A stretch of 64,000 nt of DNA from Cynocephalus volans (GCF_027409185.1 NC_084462.1:44898679-44962678); one strand, 5' to 3'. Counted from the first letter of the stretch, positions 48,525 through 60,790 are shown. Numbers and translations: made by a program. Notes: generated by a model from the sequence alone, not told the origin.

Positions 48525-48610
48525 AATAATATTCCTTCAACAAATATTAATCTTGACCCTACCATGTGTGAGGCCTGTGCTAGGTGCTGGAGACAAACTG
48601 GAGACCAGGA
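48525..48610 (+). repeat. MIR/L2-like fragment
   Basis: 'attccttcaacaaatattaa' and 'gcctgtgctaggtgctggag' correspond to the widespread 'attcaacaaatatttattgagcacc...ctgttctaggtgctggggata' pattern of old mammalian SINE/LINE. Confidence 0.55.
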
Positions 48611-48705
48611 CAGAGGACAGAGAGAGGAAGGGGCAGGTCCAGAGAACATTGTAATGGGGATGAGGGGGAGGGGGGGTGCCAAATTCCACGACAAATGTGG
48701 GGAGA

Positions 48706-49022
48706 AATAAAGACTTATGGTGAAATAAGCCAGATACAAAAGGACAAATACTGTACGATTCCACTTATTTGAGGTACCTAGAATAGTCAAATTCATAGAG
48801 AAAGAAAGTGTAAGAGTGAGTACCAGGGGCTGGGGGAAGGAGGGAATGAGGACTTATTGTTTAATGGGTACAGAGTTTCAGTTTGGGACAATGGAAAGCT
48901 CTAGAAATGGATATTGACAATTGTACAACAATGTGAATGTCTCAAAGCTATTGAATTGCACCCTTAAAAAGAGTTAAAATGGTAAATTTAATGTTATGTA
49001 TATTGGAGCACAATTTTAAAAA
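48706..49022 (+). repeat. LINE-1 3' UTR fragment
   Basis: 'aagccagatacaaaaggaca', 'aaattcatagagaaagaaag', 'taccaggggctgggggaagg', 'caattgtacaacaatgtgaa', ending with an A-rich tail. Related to but distinct from the copies at 35637 and 47104. Confidence 0.9.
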
Positions 49023-49829
49023 ATGATGGACTTCACCCTCACCTTTCCCCACCAACATTTTTAACCTGATTAAAAAGTACAGTTTGAAAAAAGACTAAAT
49101 TCACAGTAAGTCACTTGGTTTGGGCTAACTTCCCCATCTTTTAGACAGGGCTAATCATTAAGTTGGGATTTTAACTAAGCCTACCCTACTGTTTTCCCTA
49201 TCTGAAAGCCTTCTAGAGTTTATAAAATCAAGATGTAGAAGTTGTGGTCTCAGGTGACGGCGGCGGAATCTGTACTGCAGCAGTATCTGAGCTGCTGGTT
49301 TGCTGAAGGTGACTCAGGATTTGAGGGGTCCTGAAGAGGAGTGGTTATGCATGGCACTTACTCCCACACAGACGCTCTACTGCAAACCCAGAACAGCCAG
49401 CAACAGGGACAGGGGCAGGGGCAGCAGTGACTCCAGAATTTTCTGGTGGCTGCAGCCTGAGGATGGCGAGCTGGTTAGAAGAGGCATTCACTAGGTAAGG
49501 GGGGCTCATGATTAGATGATGTTAACTTGATGTATCTTAGAGACATTAGTAAAGATATAGAAGCTGAGCTAAAATTTTACAGGTTATTACTTTATTTCAC
49601 TGAATCTTCACTGCAAGCTTTCAAGCTAAGAAGGGGACAAAAAAAGTGGCTCTGGTCTACTTGGGCCTCAGCATTCTCAGTTGAATAATGAGAGCAATTA
49701 CAATACTGTATCTATCACAAAGATTATTAGGACCACAGAGGTCAACTAAAATGGCAAAAAAAAAAGGACTGATGAGTGGTTTGAGTACGGACAAGAGCTG
49801 GAGGCCAGGCAACGGTAAATGAATTTAAA

Positions 49830-50745
49830 ATTAACAGGAATTCTCTTTCTCTATCTCCTTTTTTCCGCCTTGATCAGTATGGCTAGAGGTTTATCAATTT
49901 TACTGATTTTCTCAAAAACCAATCTTTGGTTTCTTTAATTTTTATTATTATGCTTCTGCTTTCTATTTCCTTGATTTCTGCTTTGATCTTTATTAGTTCC
50001 TTTATCCTGCTTAGATTGCGCTTAATTTGCTCTTCTTTCTCTAGTTTCTTAAGATGGAAAATGAGATCATTGATTTGTGACCTTTCTTCTTTTATGACAC
50101 TGCTGTCTAGTGCTATAAATTCCTCCCTACGTTCGGCTCTAGCAGCATGCCACAAATTTTGATATGTTGTGTTTTCATTTTCATTTATTTCAAAATGCTT
50201 TCTAATTTCCCTTTTGATTTCTTCTATTCATGGCTTATTTTAGAAGTGTATTATTTAGTTCCCAATATTTGGGGATTTTCCAGATATCTTTCTGTTGTTG
50301 ATTTCTAATTGACATCTATTGTGGCCAGACCACATCTTTTGTATGACTTGAATCCTTTTGAATTTATTCAGACGTTTATTGTTTTATGGCCCAGGATATG
50401 GTCTATCTCGGTAAATGTTCTATATGACTTAAGAAACGTGTGTGTTCTACTGTTGTCGGGTGGAATGTTCTATAAAGGTAACTAGGTCTAGCTGCTTGTC
50501 AGTGTTGTTCAACTCTTCTGTGTCCTTACTGATTTTCTGTCCATGTTTTCTATCCATTCTTGGAAGAGGCGTTTTGAAATCTTTGTCAATAGTTGTGGAT
50601 TTGTCTATTCTCTCATATTGTCTTCTCTAACAGAACTAACAGTTCTATTAGTTTTTGCTTCATGTAATTTGGAAGTATTGTTCTTAGGGGCATAAACGTT
50701 TAGGGCTATTACATCCACTTTATTTATTAATTGACCTTGATTAAT
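49830..50745 (-). repeat. LINE-1 ORF2 fragment, antisense
   Basis: The plus strand shows the typical antisense L1 wording: 'ggtttatcaattttactgat', 'ctcaaaaaccaatctttggt', 'tgtggccagaccacatcttt', 'ttggaagtattgttcttagg'. On the minus strand it keeps a short open frame of ORF2 (reading IKEERSQINDLIFHLKKLEK at about 50100), but it is interrupted and not active. Confidence 0.92.
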
Positions 50746-51929
50746 TGGCTGCTTAACACATAATTGCTAAATGACTTTCTGACTCCTGATCATGAGCTCT
50801 TAGAAGATAGTTACCAAGATGGGTAAAAGTCAGGAACAGTCTTACAATTAGGCAAAAGAGGGGGAGACTTCAGTAGGTTGCTGGCTGAGGGCTGCTGCTC
50901 AAAATGCATCTTCTGGCTCCCCAACAATTTCCCCATAGAGGAGGACCCAGTGCCTGAAAGTTTACTTCTATAGTTCCTATGGGTTCATTAGTCCCTGTTG
51001 AGATATTTTTGAAAATGCCTGCAAGGGAGGAAACAGATCCCGCACACCTTCCTGCCCAGACAGAAGGCACAGTGTGTGAGCCCCAGGGCCCAGGGGGACC
51101 CGAAGCTGGGAAAGCGGGAAGCAGCCCAGAGAGGTGCAGCCACCAAGGTTGGTGTGAGGTGCAGGGAAGTCATCTGTGATTATAGCTGTCAGCGCAGAGG
51201 CTGGAGACCTGATTAATGGGGTCTCAAACTGGCTCGCAGCCTGCGGGCCCAGAGGGCCTCCACGGATTTTGGAATCCCAGGCATGGCATCCCCAGTGTAA
51301 CGCTGATGATTTTCAAGATCTGTAAGATGCTTCTAAGTGGCTGGGTGTGAGGGCGGAGATGAGAAAAGGTGTTGCCCAACACCCTCCTTCGCTTCTTTGT
51401 TTCCCAAAAGGCTCTGTCCAAAGTGAAAAAGAACCAAGAGTTGTCCTTTGAATCCCAGTTCAAATTGGGCACTCTGTGGCCCCGAGTAACCTGCATGATT
51501 TCCAGGACCACTTTGTTTGTGTATTTTTCTCCGGTGTTAGACTGCATGTGTTGCAGGATATATTTTCACCACATTTATGGCAATGTACACACAGCCTTAA
51601 TGCCCTCAAAATTCTGGTCTGGACTCTACAAAGCAAGAAAAACAGGTTGGAGCTTTCCCCACACCAATAAAGTGTGTAACCCAGAAAGGACACGATGTAT
51701 TTCATCACCTCGAAGCTACAGAGGCTGAGCGCCAAGCACTACTGCATGAAGCAGCAAGAAAGCAAGAGCCCTGCTCAGCTCTGACAGTGTCAGGTGCAGT
51801 GACTGGGAGGCTCATCCGATTTCAGGATGCCAAAATTAGAAGAAAAAAAATGTGTCTCTTTGAATCAATGAAATGCAGTAGATGATGAGAACGGGAACAG
51901 GAGGACACACACAGACGTATACATAAAAG

Positions 51930-52995
51930 TACTGCAGTTTTTTAAAGAGTGCCCACCTTAGTCTAACTTTCCACACAGCTAAGCACACAGCGGTGGGGAA
52001 CAAAACCTGGAGCTGTGTGTTTCCCCTGGAACAGGGGCCTTAATTCTCAGGGAGGCACCGCCCCAGGATAGTCAAGGAGGTGGGAAGGGTTTTAGGAGAA
52101 GACAGACTTTCAAAAGAAAAGAAGCCATAAGCCAAAATATGATATAAATATCCATGAGTCCATGCTGATCTAAAAAAATGATTACATAAATAGGTGGGGG
52201 CAGAGAGAGCCAAATCTCTCGTGCAGATGTATTCCAAGTAATTTCTGTAGATACTCGGCCCTCAAGGGGAGCGTAACTTCCTCTCCTTAAGTGTGGGCAG
52301 CGCACAGTGACATCCTTGCAAAGGGTACAGTATAAAAAGGGGGTGTGGGGGTGCAAGAGAGTAACTTTTCGGTAGAGAAACCTGACAAACTCTAGTTCAG
52401 CCAGGTAATCAAGGTCAAGGTTGACAGTGATGTCATGTTGACAGTGTGTACCTTTGATATAATGGGATGGGAACAGCTCTTCACCTCCGGGTCCTTCCTC
52501 CCCGAAGCCCACAACCTCAGTCCGATCATAAGAAAAGCAGCAGACCAATCCCAATTGAGGACAAACTCCTCAAAGCTGTCAAGGCCATCAAAACTAGGAA
52601 AGTCTGAGAAACTGCCACAGTCAAGAAGACCCTGGGGAGACAGGACAGAATGACATATCCTAGGGATCTTCTAAAAGCTCATGGAAAGACTTGCATTATC
52701 TTTTAATTCCATTTTCCAGGAACTTTTTGAAGTACCCTCACATATAATGAGATCCTGGGACAGAAAAGAGGCATTAGGGGAAAACTGAGGAAGTCTAAAC
52801 AAACTGTTAATTTATAAACTTTAGTTAATAATATCAATATTGGTTCGGTTCCTGTGACAAACATACCATACAAACGTAAGAGGTTAACGATGGGAGAAAC
52901 CGAGTGTGGACCATGTGGGAATTCTCTGTACTATCTGCACAACTTTTCTGTACATCTAAATCTATTTGTAAATAAAAAGTTTATTTTGAAACAAA
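51930..52995 (+). repeat. Old L1M-type 3' region interrupted by a MITE
   Basis: A long match to an old L1 3' UTR: 'gagtccatgctgatctaaaa', 'agagagccaaatctctcgtg', 'gtaatcaaggtcaaggttga', 'ttcctccccgaagcccacaa', 'caaagctgtcaaggccatca', then after the MITE 'gatcctgggacagaaaagag', 'atatcaatattggttcggtt', 'ctgtacatctaaatctattt', tail 'aataaaaagtttattttg'. Subfamily not assigned. Confidence 0.65.
52663..52742. mobile_element. TA-flanked 80-bp MITE (mariner-like), copy 2
   Basis: Left end 'gggatcttctaaaagctcat', right end reverse complement 'tgtgagggtacttcaaaaag'. Centre 'attatcttttaattccattt' is identical to copy 1. TA on both sides. It sits inside the L1M 3' region, so its insertion is younger than that element. 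Confidence 0.78.
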
Positions 52996-54985
52996 CAGGA
53001 GATAAGGCTGAGAGGCTGCTGTGTTTGGCACCTGCAAGGAGTCGAGGACTCCAGATTTGCTGGAAAGGGGCTGGTGTCATTTTGAAAGATCTATTGTCTT
53101 ACTATGGTTTTCCTGGTTTGTCATCCTGTCCATGTGGGAGTGGATTCAGGGTTTAGGGGGAAGTAAACATCTGACATACTTGTCTGTGAAAAGCAAGCTT
53201 TTCCCCAAATTAGCAGAATAAATGTGTATGCCTGCATGTTTACTAAGCACGGCGCTCACGGGGAGAGCTGTGAAGCCCGGCAGACACTCTTCATGAGCCA
53301 GCACCAGGGCCTCTGCCACCGAGGCATGCGTGTCCTCTTTCCTCGTCTTCAGCCTCAGGAGCTCTGCAGCTCGGCTCCTTGTGCAGGCTGCCACTGTCAC
53401 AGCAGCAAGGCTTCTGCCAGGGCTTGTTTATCCAGTCTTGGAGGTCAATGTCCAGACAGCCCACTGAAGTGGTTGCCCAGGAAGCAGATGGCACTGAGCT
53501 GGTTGCCACGCAGGTGAGGTCCCTGTGGACTACGGAGAGATGTTGGGGGTCTCCTTTCATCCCCACCCTGGTTATTTTTATCTCAGGCCTTCCTGTTTTA
53601 ATCAAGAAAACAAAACAAAATCCTCTCTGGGCTATATTGGAAAAATGTCTTGCCATATATACGTCTGTATTCACCTAGATTGGAAAAAGGTTTTGTGATG
53701 GGATTTTGTAGGAAGAATAGAGGCTCTCTTGGGAAAGAAAATAAAGATGAATTGAAAGAGAAAATTTACTTTTAGTGGAAAGGTTTTCAGTTACTTGCCC
53801 CGTCCTGAGCAGGACCCAGCCGTCACCTTAAAGCACTTTCCAACTTGGTGCTTCTTTTAATGTTCTGATCCACTGCCTTTTATTCCTAATTATTATTACC
53901 ACTTAAAGCAACATGTAAGAAAGATGAGGCCACCTCATCCTTGGGATAAAGAGAAATTATTCTGCAAATCAAGTTTATCAAATCTGGCCAGAACCCTGAC
54001 CTCTTAGCCACTTGGGCTGTGTATATTTTATGTGAAGTTACATAATGTCTTGGCCCAACTGACCCATGGTGTGTTTTACAAAACCCTTGTTTTATTTGCT
54101 GCCTTTCCAGGCTCAGGCAGTTCTAGAAAAGTTAAAGATATAATTTGTTTTGAGTGAAGATGGGGTGGTACTGGCTCCACAATTAGAAACCAGGGGACAA
54201 TGACAGATAATGACACAGCCACTGCATAAGTCACTACGTAACACTCGTGGTTGGGGAGGGAAGGTGCCCACCTCAGGCTGGCTCATTGTTAAATACTTTG
54301 GCACATATTCTTGGTAAACAGCATTAAGGCACTTCTAGGAGTCTACAAGAAATGCCTCTTTTTATTGTGAACTTTTAGCATCTACATTATTTTTCTACAT
54401 TTTCCTTCTTTAAACACTCTTCCCCCATTTATAAGCAACCACAACAAAAATGCCATTTGAGTTATAATTTGCTAATAGCTCACCTCTCTTACAGGTGAGA
54501 TGCTTTGAGTGTAGAGTTGAGCATTCTCTTCCTTGCTGTCTATGATTCCATATACTTCCATTCACAACACCTGGCGTGGAGTAAGTGCTCACCAAACACT
54601 GCTTGGTGATGCCCGTGATAGTGGCAAGGTTGACTTTCACTGGGAGAATGCAGATGGAGGGAGAAAAATGGCATTCACCGCGTACAGTCAGCGCTCAGCC
54701 GCTGGAACACATGCTTCAGGCCAGGCCCTTGGTGGGGACGGGGGTATGTTGATGCAGGACCCCACAGACGGTGCGGCGCTTATACTGACCCAGGATGCTG
54801 TGTGTCCTTTTGTGTATTATTTAGTCCATCTAAGCCTGTTTCTGTATCTGTATAGTGGGTTAAATGTATATTCACGAACTAGCTCAGACCTCTACCTGAA
54901 TGCAGCCACTTAGATGATTATATCTACAATGGGCTCTCTGTTGGCTGTACGCCCGCACTTTCAGTGTATGCTACCAGTGAGGTCC

Positions 54986-55389
54986 TGATAGAGTTTGGAT
55001 GTGTTGTCACCACCAAAACTCATGGAAATCTGATCCCCAGTGTGACAGTGTTGGGAGCTGTTTGAGTCATGTGGGCAGATCCCTCATGAATGGATTAATG
55101 CTCTTCTTGAGGGTGAGGGGATTAATGGGTGAATTGCTCTATTAGTTCCCACGAGAGCTGGTTATTTAATAGACCCTGGCACCTCCCCTCTCTCTCTCTT
55201 GCTTCCTCTCACCATGTGATCTGTTTGTACCCACCGGCTGCCTGCCACTTTCCGCCATGAGTAGAAGCAGCCTGAGGCCCACGCCAGATGCAGCTGTCCC
55301 AGAATCGTAAGCTAAATAAACCTCTGTTCTTTATACATTATCCAGTCTCGGGTAGTCTGTTATGGTAACATAAAAAACAGACTAATACA
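54986..55389 (+). repeat. MST-like solo LTR (ERVL-MaLR) with 5-bp target duplication
   Basis: 404 bp, TG at the start and CA at the end, flanked by ggtcc (54981-54985 and 55390-55394). It has the MST order 'gtttggatgtgttgtcacca', 'ctcatgaatggattaatgct', 'tattagttcccacgagagct', 'gagtagaagcagcctgaggc', 'aataaacctctgttcttt'. Non-coding; flanks show it is a solo LTR. Confidence 0.93.
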
Positions 55390-55989
55390 GGTCCCAAACC
55401 AGAGTCCAAGTGGAGTCTACAGACATGTTAGTGGAGAACATGGAAGGACCCAGGTTGGCTCAGGAAGAGAAAAAGTTTCTGCAGATTGACAGTGAAGAGA
55501 GCCTCTAAATGGGTTGCAATTGATTCTGCTCAGGGGGAAAAAGCCACAAAGAAGGAGAAGGTGGATGCCAGAGCTTCATAGCAGGGACCAGTGGGGAAGG
55601 CAAACTAGGGTGACAGATGGCACTGGAAGCCTGGGCTGGGGCCAGCCAGCCCGGGAAGCTGCTGCATCCAGATGCCCTTCCTGTGTGCTCCTTGTGTGTC
55701 ATCAGCTGTTAATGAGGTTTCTGTCCTGGTCACCACCTGTGGTCCCATTGTGAGTGAGAAGATTGTGCAGAGCTGAGGAGAGCATGGATGTGAGCTCATG
55801 GGTCAGCCGTGATGTGGTGGACATGGGGCTGAGCATTCGGGTGAAGAGCCTCACTTTGCTCAGGCTCAGGTGATTTGGGAAGGACTCTTAATAGTTCTTA
55901 AGTTCTAGGAAGTTTAAAGGCCATTTTGTGCTGGAAGTGGTTCTTGTCTTCTGACCTGAAAGTTGCCTGCCCCCAAGGGAAGAGTGAGG

Positions 55990-56115
55990 CAAGTGGGCTG
56001 GGCTTCTCTCGCTAGGACCAGCTGAGATTGGAATCCGAGCACTGTCCCTTCATGGCGTGCTATGCCACCTCTCCGAGCATCCGTTTCCTCTTGTGCAAAG
56101 TGGAATAATAATACC
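55990..56115 (+). repeat. MIR-like fragment
   Basis: 'ggaatccgagcactgtccct', 'catccgtttcctcttgtgca' and 'aagtggaataataatacc' follow the MIR core. It ends where the LTR at 56119 is inserted. Confidence 0.55.
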
Positions 56116-56118
56116 AAT

Positions 56119-56526
56119 TGATGGAGTTTGGATGTGTTGTCCCCTCCAAAACTCATGTGGAAATTTGATCCCCAGTGTGGCAGTGTTGGAAACTGATTGA
56201 GTCATGGGGGCGGATCCCTCATGAATGGATTAATGCTCTCCCTGGGGGAGGGGGATTAATGAGTGAGTTCTCGCTCTATTAGTTCCTGCAAGAGCTCATT
56301 GCTTAAAAAGATCCTGGCACCTCCTCTCTCTCTCTCTTGCTTCCTCTCGCCATGTGATCTGCTTGTACCCACTGGCTGCCTGCCACTTTCTGCCATGAGT
56401 AGAAGCAGCCTGAGGCCCGTGCCAGTTGCATCTGTCCCAGAATCGTAAACCAAATAAACCTCTGTTCTTTATAAATTACCCAGTCTCAGGTAATTCTGTT
56501 ATAGCAACACAAAATGGACTAAAACA
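56119..56526 (+). repeat. MST-like solo LTR (ERVL-MaLR), second copy
   Basis: 408 bp with the same order as the LTR at 54986 and the same 3' half. Begins 'tgatggagtttggatgtgtt', ends 'aaaatggactaaaaca'. Flanked by caat (56115-56118 and 56527-56530). The 730 bases between the two LTRs include a MIR and no retroviral interior, so they are two independent insertions, not one provirus. Confidence 0.93.
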
Positions 56527-56989
56527 CAATGTGTCTGGACTGCAGGAAGAACTCAGTGAACAACTCCGCAAAAAGTGTCTGGTGTGGTAACCAGCACACG
56601 GTAGTTTGGAGAATTTATTCCAGAAGAAGTTAGATTGTCCTTCCCGGCTGCCCCACACCCAACCCCATCTCAGGGGTGCAGTTTCTTCTCACTTTGTTTA
56701 GTTTCCCCCTTACGTTCCTTTCTTCCATGTGTCCTCCAGAACGAAATCAATCTCTTCCTCCTCAGAGCTCCATAGTGCAGCACTTCTTAGAATCTGCTTT
56801 GGGTTATAATTATTTTATTTATGGGCCATGTCTTCTCCCTGGATGGGAACCCCTGTAGGGAACTGTGGTATAAGAGAGAGTATATCTAGTCTTTATATCT
56901 TGTTCCAGGCACAAAGCTCCAAAAACCCTTTGAATTTCCTAAGTGAGGACTGTATTTATTATGCTGATAAGGTGACTCATGTGGGCCCC

Positions 56990-57400
56990 TAGATAGCATC
57001 AGAATGGAATCTGGAAAAACTAACCACATGATTAGAGGACTGAGGCTTTTAGCTTCCGGACTTTCAGTGAGGGGAGATTGAGTTCAATCACATGGCCACT
57101 GAGTTAATCAATCGTGTCTATGTAATGAAACCCCAAGAAAGACTCTGGATACTGAAGCTCAGTGGAGCATACAGATGAATGCACTGATGTACCGAGAGGG
57201 TGACGTGTCCTGACTCCACAGTGAGAGGGCTTGGAAGCTCTGTGCTTGGGACCCTCCTGGACCTTACCCTATATGTACCCTTTATAACAAAACTCTAATT
57301 ATAACACTTTCCTGAGTTCTGTGAGTTATTCTAGTGAATTATCAAAACTAGGGTCATGGGAACTCCTGAATTTATAGCCAGTCAGTCAGAAGTGCAGGGG
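56990..57400 (+). repeat. Probable old ERVL-type LTR (LTR16/33-like)
   Basis: 'aatgaaaccccaagaaagac', 'tggatactgaagctcagtgg', 'ctgagttctgtgagttattc', 'tagtgaattatcaaaactag', 'gggtcatgggaactcctgaa' follow the ends of old mammalian ERVL LTRs. Family assignment is tentative. No coding remains. Confidence 0.5.
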
Positions 57401-58449
57401 GCCTGGGAACCCCTCTGGTGTGGCTGGCATCTGAAGTGGGGGCAGCCTCATGGTGGACTTTGCCCTTAGCCTGTGTGGGGTCTGTGCTAACTCTGGGTAT
57501 TTAGTGTCAGAGTTGTACCACAGTATACCCAGTTGGGGTGGAAATGGAACAGGAAGACCTAATGTTTTAATAGTCTCTGTGCTCCACATGAGGAACTGGA
57601 TAAATATATGCTGAACTGAGAAGAGTTCATTTTTGATATTCACATAAACGTTTGTTATTTTTTTGGCCTTCCTCTGTTTGGGGCAACCCCTGATAGTTGA
57701 GTATTAGTGGAAGACAGAGTCTGGCTCCCACTATAAATGCTGAAAAAGACTAAAGAGTCTCTCTTGAAACTAGGACAGAATCATGTGCCCTAGCCTCAGC
57801 CAATCCAATGCACTCACCCTTGACTTTGAATCAGAAGCAAATCTCTCTGATAGAAGCAACCTCCAGCTTCCCAGCGCAGCAGTAAGGCCAGTGGGGGTGT
57901 GCTGTACCCAGTGGCAATGGGCATGGGCTACAGTGATTAGTCTTCAGCAGGGACAGCCGCGGTATCCTTACCCACCTTGTTCTAGGGGGTGATAGAACAC
58001 CTTTTACAAATCATCTATAACACACTTCGTTTTATGGGTTGATAAAATCTCTGACTGAGGTTTTGTTTGTTTTCTTATTCTGTTTTATTTCTCTATTGTT
58101 TTGAAAGTCATGTACTCTATTTCTATTCTTTTAATAGTTACTCCTGAAATTTTGCCATGCATACATAATTTAATAAAGTTTAAAACTGATGTCTGTCTGC
58201 CTGTCCTATAGAAAGCAAGGACCTTGAAAGACTTAAACCTGATCACTCCTCTTGGCTTATATGCTTTCACTGTCCTATATTTTAGTTCAGTGCTTTTTTT
58301 TAAGCCTAAAAGTTAGCTGTTACTATTATTTTATGCCAATAATGCTAGTTTAGATTTCACCTGCAGGCTCACTATCACTCCTCGCACTTCACACTCTGTT
58401 TCTGCGACCACTTTCCTTCCTTCTGAAGGACATCATTTAGACAGTCCCT

Positions 58450-59035
58450 TAGTGTTGTGCCTTTTGATGGTAAACTCTTGGTGTTTGTTTTTATGAAAAT
58501 GTCTTTAATCCATCCTTGTTCTTGAAAAATAATTTTGCTGGATTCATAATTACAGGTTGGCAGTTATTTTTTTCTACACTTTGAAGATATTGCTCTACTG
58601 TTTTCTGGCTTTTATTGTTGCTTTTGAGAAATTTACTGTTAGTCTAAGTAGACGGTCAATTTTTGCAGGTGATCTGTCTTTTCTCTCTGGATACTTAAAG
58701 ATCTCCTTTTCTTTGGTGTTCTGCAGCTTAACTATGATGTATGCAGGTGTGGATTTTCTTTGTCCTAGCTTATATATTTTGTGCTTCTCTTCTCTGTGGA
58801 TTCATGTCTCTCATCATTCTGGAATATTATCAACCATTATCTCTCTGAATATTGATTCTCTTCAATTCTTACTGTTCCTTCTTTCTGGAACTCCAATTAA
58901 ACATATGTTAGAATATCTCACTTTATTAACTATATCTCTTAATTTCTTTTTTCACTTCCTTGTCTCTTTTTATGTTGATCTTTGAGTAATAACTTCTAGT
59001 TCACTAATTTTCTCTTCATCTCTTTCTAAATTGCC
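58450..59035 (-). repeat. Old LINE-1 fragment, antisense
   Basis: 'tgaaaaataattttgctgga', 'ctactgttttctggctttta', 'gcagcttaactatgatgtat' and 'tctcatcattctggaatatt' match the antisense wording of an old L1M. It continues after the next element at about 59380-59640. Confidence 0.6.
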
Positions 59036-59380
59036 ATATATGTGTATGTATGTATGTATGTATATATTTATATATCTTTATTCATACATAATTCACATAC
59101 AATACAATTGACCCATTTTAAGTCTACAACTTAATGGTGTTTAGTAGATTCAAAGAGTTGTGTATCCAACACTACAATTTAGAATCTCTTTATCACCCCC
59201 CTGAAAAACCTCCTACTGTCACTACCATTACCCCCCAACCACCCTCCTCCTTACCTACCCCAGGCAACCATTCATCTACATTTTGTGTCAATAGATTTGC
59301 CTAATGTGGGCATTCACATAAATGAAATTGTATAATACGTAGTCTTTTATGACTGCATCTTTCATTTACCATAATTCTAA
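59036..59380 (-). repeat. LINE-1 3' end (L1MC/ME-like), antisense, nested
   Basis: 'catacataattcacatacaa', 'caactaatg/aacttaatggtgtttagta', 'gagttgtgtatccaacacta', 'caggcaaccattcatctaca', 'aatagatttgcctaatgtgg' is the well-known antisense wording of L1 3' UTRs. It interrupts the L1 at 58450-59640. A short TATG/TATA repeat (59036-59075) marks its tail side. Confidence 0.8.
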
Positions 59381-59640
59381 ACTGCCTTTTAAGTCATCTG
59401 TTAATATCTTTACTTCAATGATTGTGTTTTTCATTTCTGAATTTCTATTACTCCCTTTTTCAATTTACCTAATCTTTTGATAGCTTCTTGTGGCTTATTT
59501 TTGTGGTTCTATTTTTACTTCTTTAAATATTTCATGTATAGTTATGCTATTTTCTGATAATTCTAGTAGCTGAAGTCCTCGAGGTTCTAAATCTGCTTCT
59601 GCTGACTCTTACTCACGGTAGTTTGTTTCCTTGTGTATGT
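59381..59640 (-). repeat. Continuation of antisense old LINE-1
   Basis: 'ctgccttttaagtcatctgt', 'tttttcatttctgaatttct', 'ttgatagcttcttgtggctt' continue the L1M-like sequence broken at 59036. Confidence 0.5.
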
Positions 59641-59955
59641 GGTGATCTTTAATTGGAAACTGACATTTATTCTGTCTTAATTTGTGGTAAATCTGAGCTT
59701 TAAAACCTCAAGAGAAATTGCATATGCTTCACAGGAGTCGGGGGTGCTTGAGACCACAGGGTCCTTTTTCAAGGGTCTGGCTTAAAGGAAGAGGCTGGGT
59801 TTCATCTCCAGCCCATGCTGCTCACAGTGCTGACCATGGAATTTGCCCTCACCTGCCTTTTGTGTGTGTGCTAAGCACTCACTCCCCTTCGCCTGCAGCT
59901 CTTGGTATAAGTGTATGTACTCATATGTGTGTGTAAGTATACACGTGCGTATGTA

Positions 59956-60153
59956 TGAGGGTATTTCAAAAACTTCATGGAGGGCTGGCCAGTTAGCTCA
60001 GTTGTTTAGAGCATGGTGTTGATAACAACAAGGTCAAGGGTTCAGATTCCTGTGCCAGCCAGCTGCCAAAAAAAAAAAAAAAAAAAAAGTTCACGGAAAG
60101 ATTTGTATTATCTTTCCATTTCATTTTTTCATGAACTTTTTGAAATACCCTCA
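59956..60153. mobile_element. TA-flanked MITE copy 3, split by a SINE
   Basis: Left end 'tgagggtatttcaaaaactt' (59956 on). Right part 'agatttgtattatctttcca' to 'ctttttgaaataccctca' (ending 60153), a good inverted match to the left end. A tRNA-Ile SINE with an A-tail sits between (59983-60089). This orders the events: MITE first, SINE later. Confidence 0.8.
59983..60089 (+). repeat. tRNA-Ile-derived SINE, monomer, inside a MITE
   Basis: 'ggctggccagttagctcagt' (A box side) and 'aaggtcaagggttcagattc' (B box), 'ctgtgccagccagctgcc', then 22 A. Near-repeats aaaacttcatgga and aaaagttcacgga on the two sides look like a 13-bp target duplication that has since diverged. Confidence 0.9.
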
Positions 60154-60335
60154 TATGTGTATGTATGTATATATGTGTGTATGTATGTATATATGTGTGT
60201 ATGTATGTATATATGTGTGTATGTATGTCTGTATGTGTATGCATGTGGGTATGTATGTTTGTATATGTGTGTATGCATGTGTGTCTCTCTGTGTGTGTGT
60301 ATGTATGTTTGTAAGTGTGTGTATGTGTACATGTT
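60154..60335 (+). repeat. (TATG/TGTA)n microsatellite
   Basis: About 180 bases of TATG, TGTG and TATA units with a higher-order unit of roughly 20 bases (gtatgtatgtatatatgtgt) seen three times at 60160-60220. It yields long Tyr/Val/Cys or His/Thr open frames on the two strands that are artefacts. Confidence 0.95.
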
Positions 60336-60639
60336 TGCTCCTCAGAGCTGTCCTTGACCTTCTGCTTGCCCAGCAATGCACGGAAGCTCTACCTTATCTA
60401 GTTTTTCTGCGGGTGAAGGGCCCTCAGAGCATCTTGTTTGTCATTCTCCTGCCATTTCCTGAAGCCTCAGCATTGGTTTCTTCCCTGGTTCCCCAGCATT
60501 GTTGGTGACTCTTGAGCCTCTCAAATAATCCTCTCAATCATTCCATTTTCTGTGTGAATCTGCCTGAGTGCATGCAGCTGAGAACCCTGACTGACAGAAC
60601 AGCCTTCCAGTCATAGAAGAACTCTACTAGTGGCACTGG

Positions 60640-60790
60640 TAGTGTGGCCCTCCCTCTTCTAAGGGGTTTACATGTGCTAACTCCCTTAGTCATCACAACC
60701 TTCCCATTTTATGGGTGAGGATGCCAAGACACAGAAAAACTGGGTGACTTGTCTTGGGTCTCATGGCTTGCAACTGTTGTCACTGGGAGG
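60640..60790 (+). repeat. MIR-like SINE fragment
   Basis: 'acatgtgctaactcccttag', 'tcatcacaaccttcccattt', 'tatgggtgaggatgccaaga', 'ctgggtgacttgtcttgggt' follow the MIR 3' half. Confidence 0.7.

Noticed and set aside
49883..50155. 90-codon open frame resembling a coiled-coil protein
   Set aside because: It is a remnant of L1 ORF2 on the minus strand.
53146..53674. Coding-looking GC-rich stretch with minus-strand open frames
   Set aside because: No family recognised, no consistent frame over the whole stretch and no splice pattern. A processed pseudogene remains possible but unsupported.
54981..56530. A complete provirus with two LTRs
   Set aside because: Different target duplications and non-viral DNA between the LTRs.
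60013..60508. Open frames rich in Tyr/Cys/Val (+) and His/Thr (-)
   Set aside because: Translation of the TATG/TGTA microsatellite.
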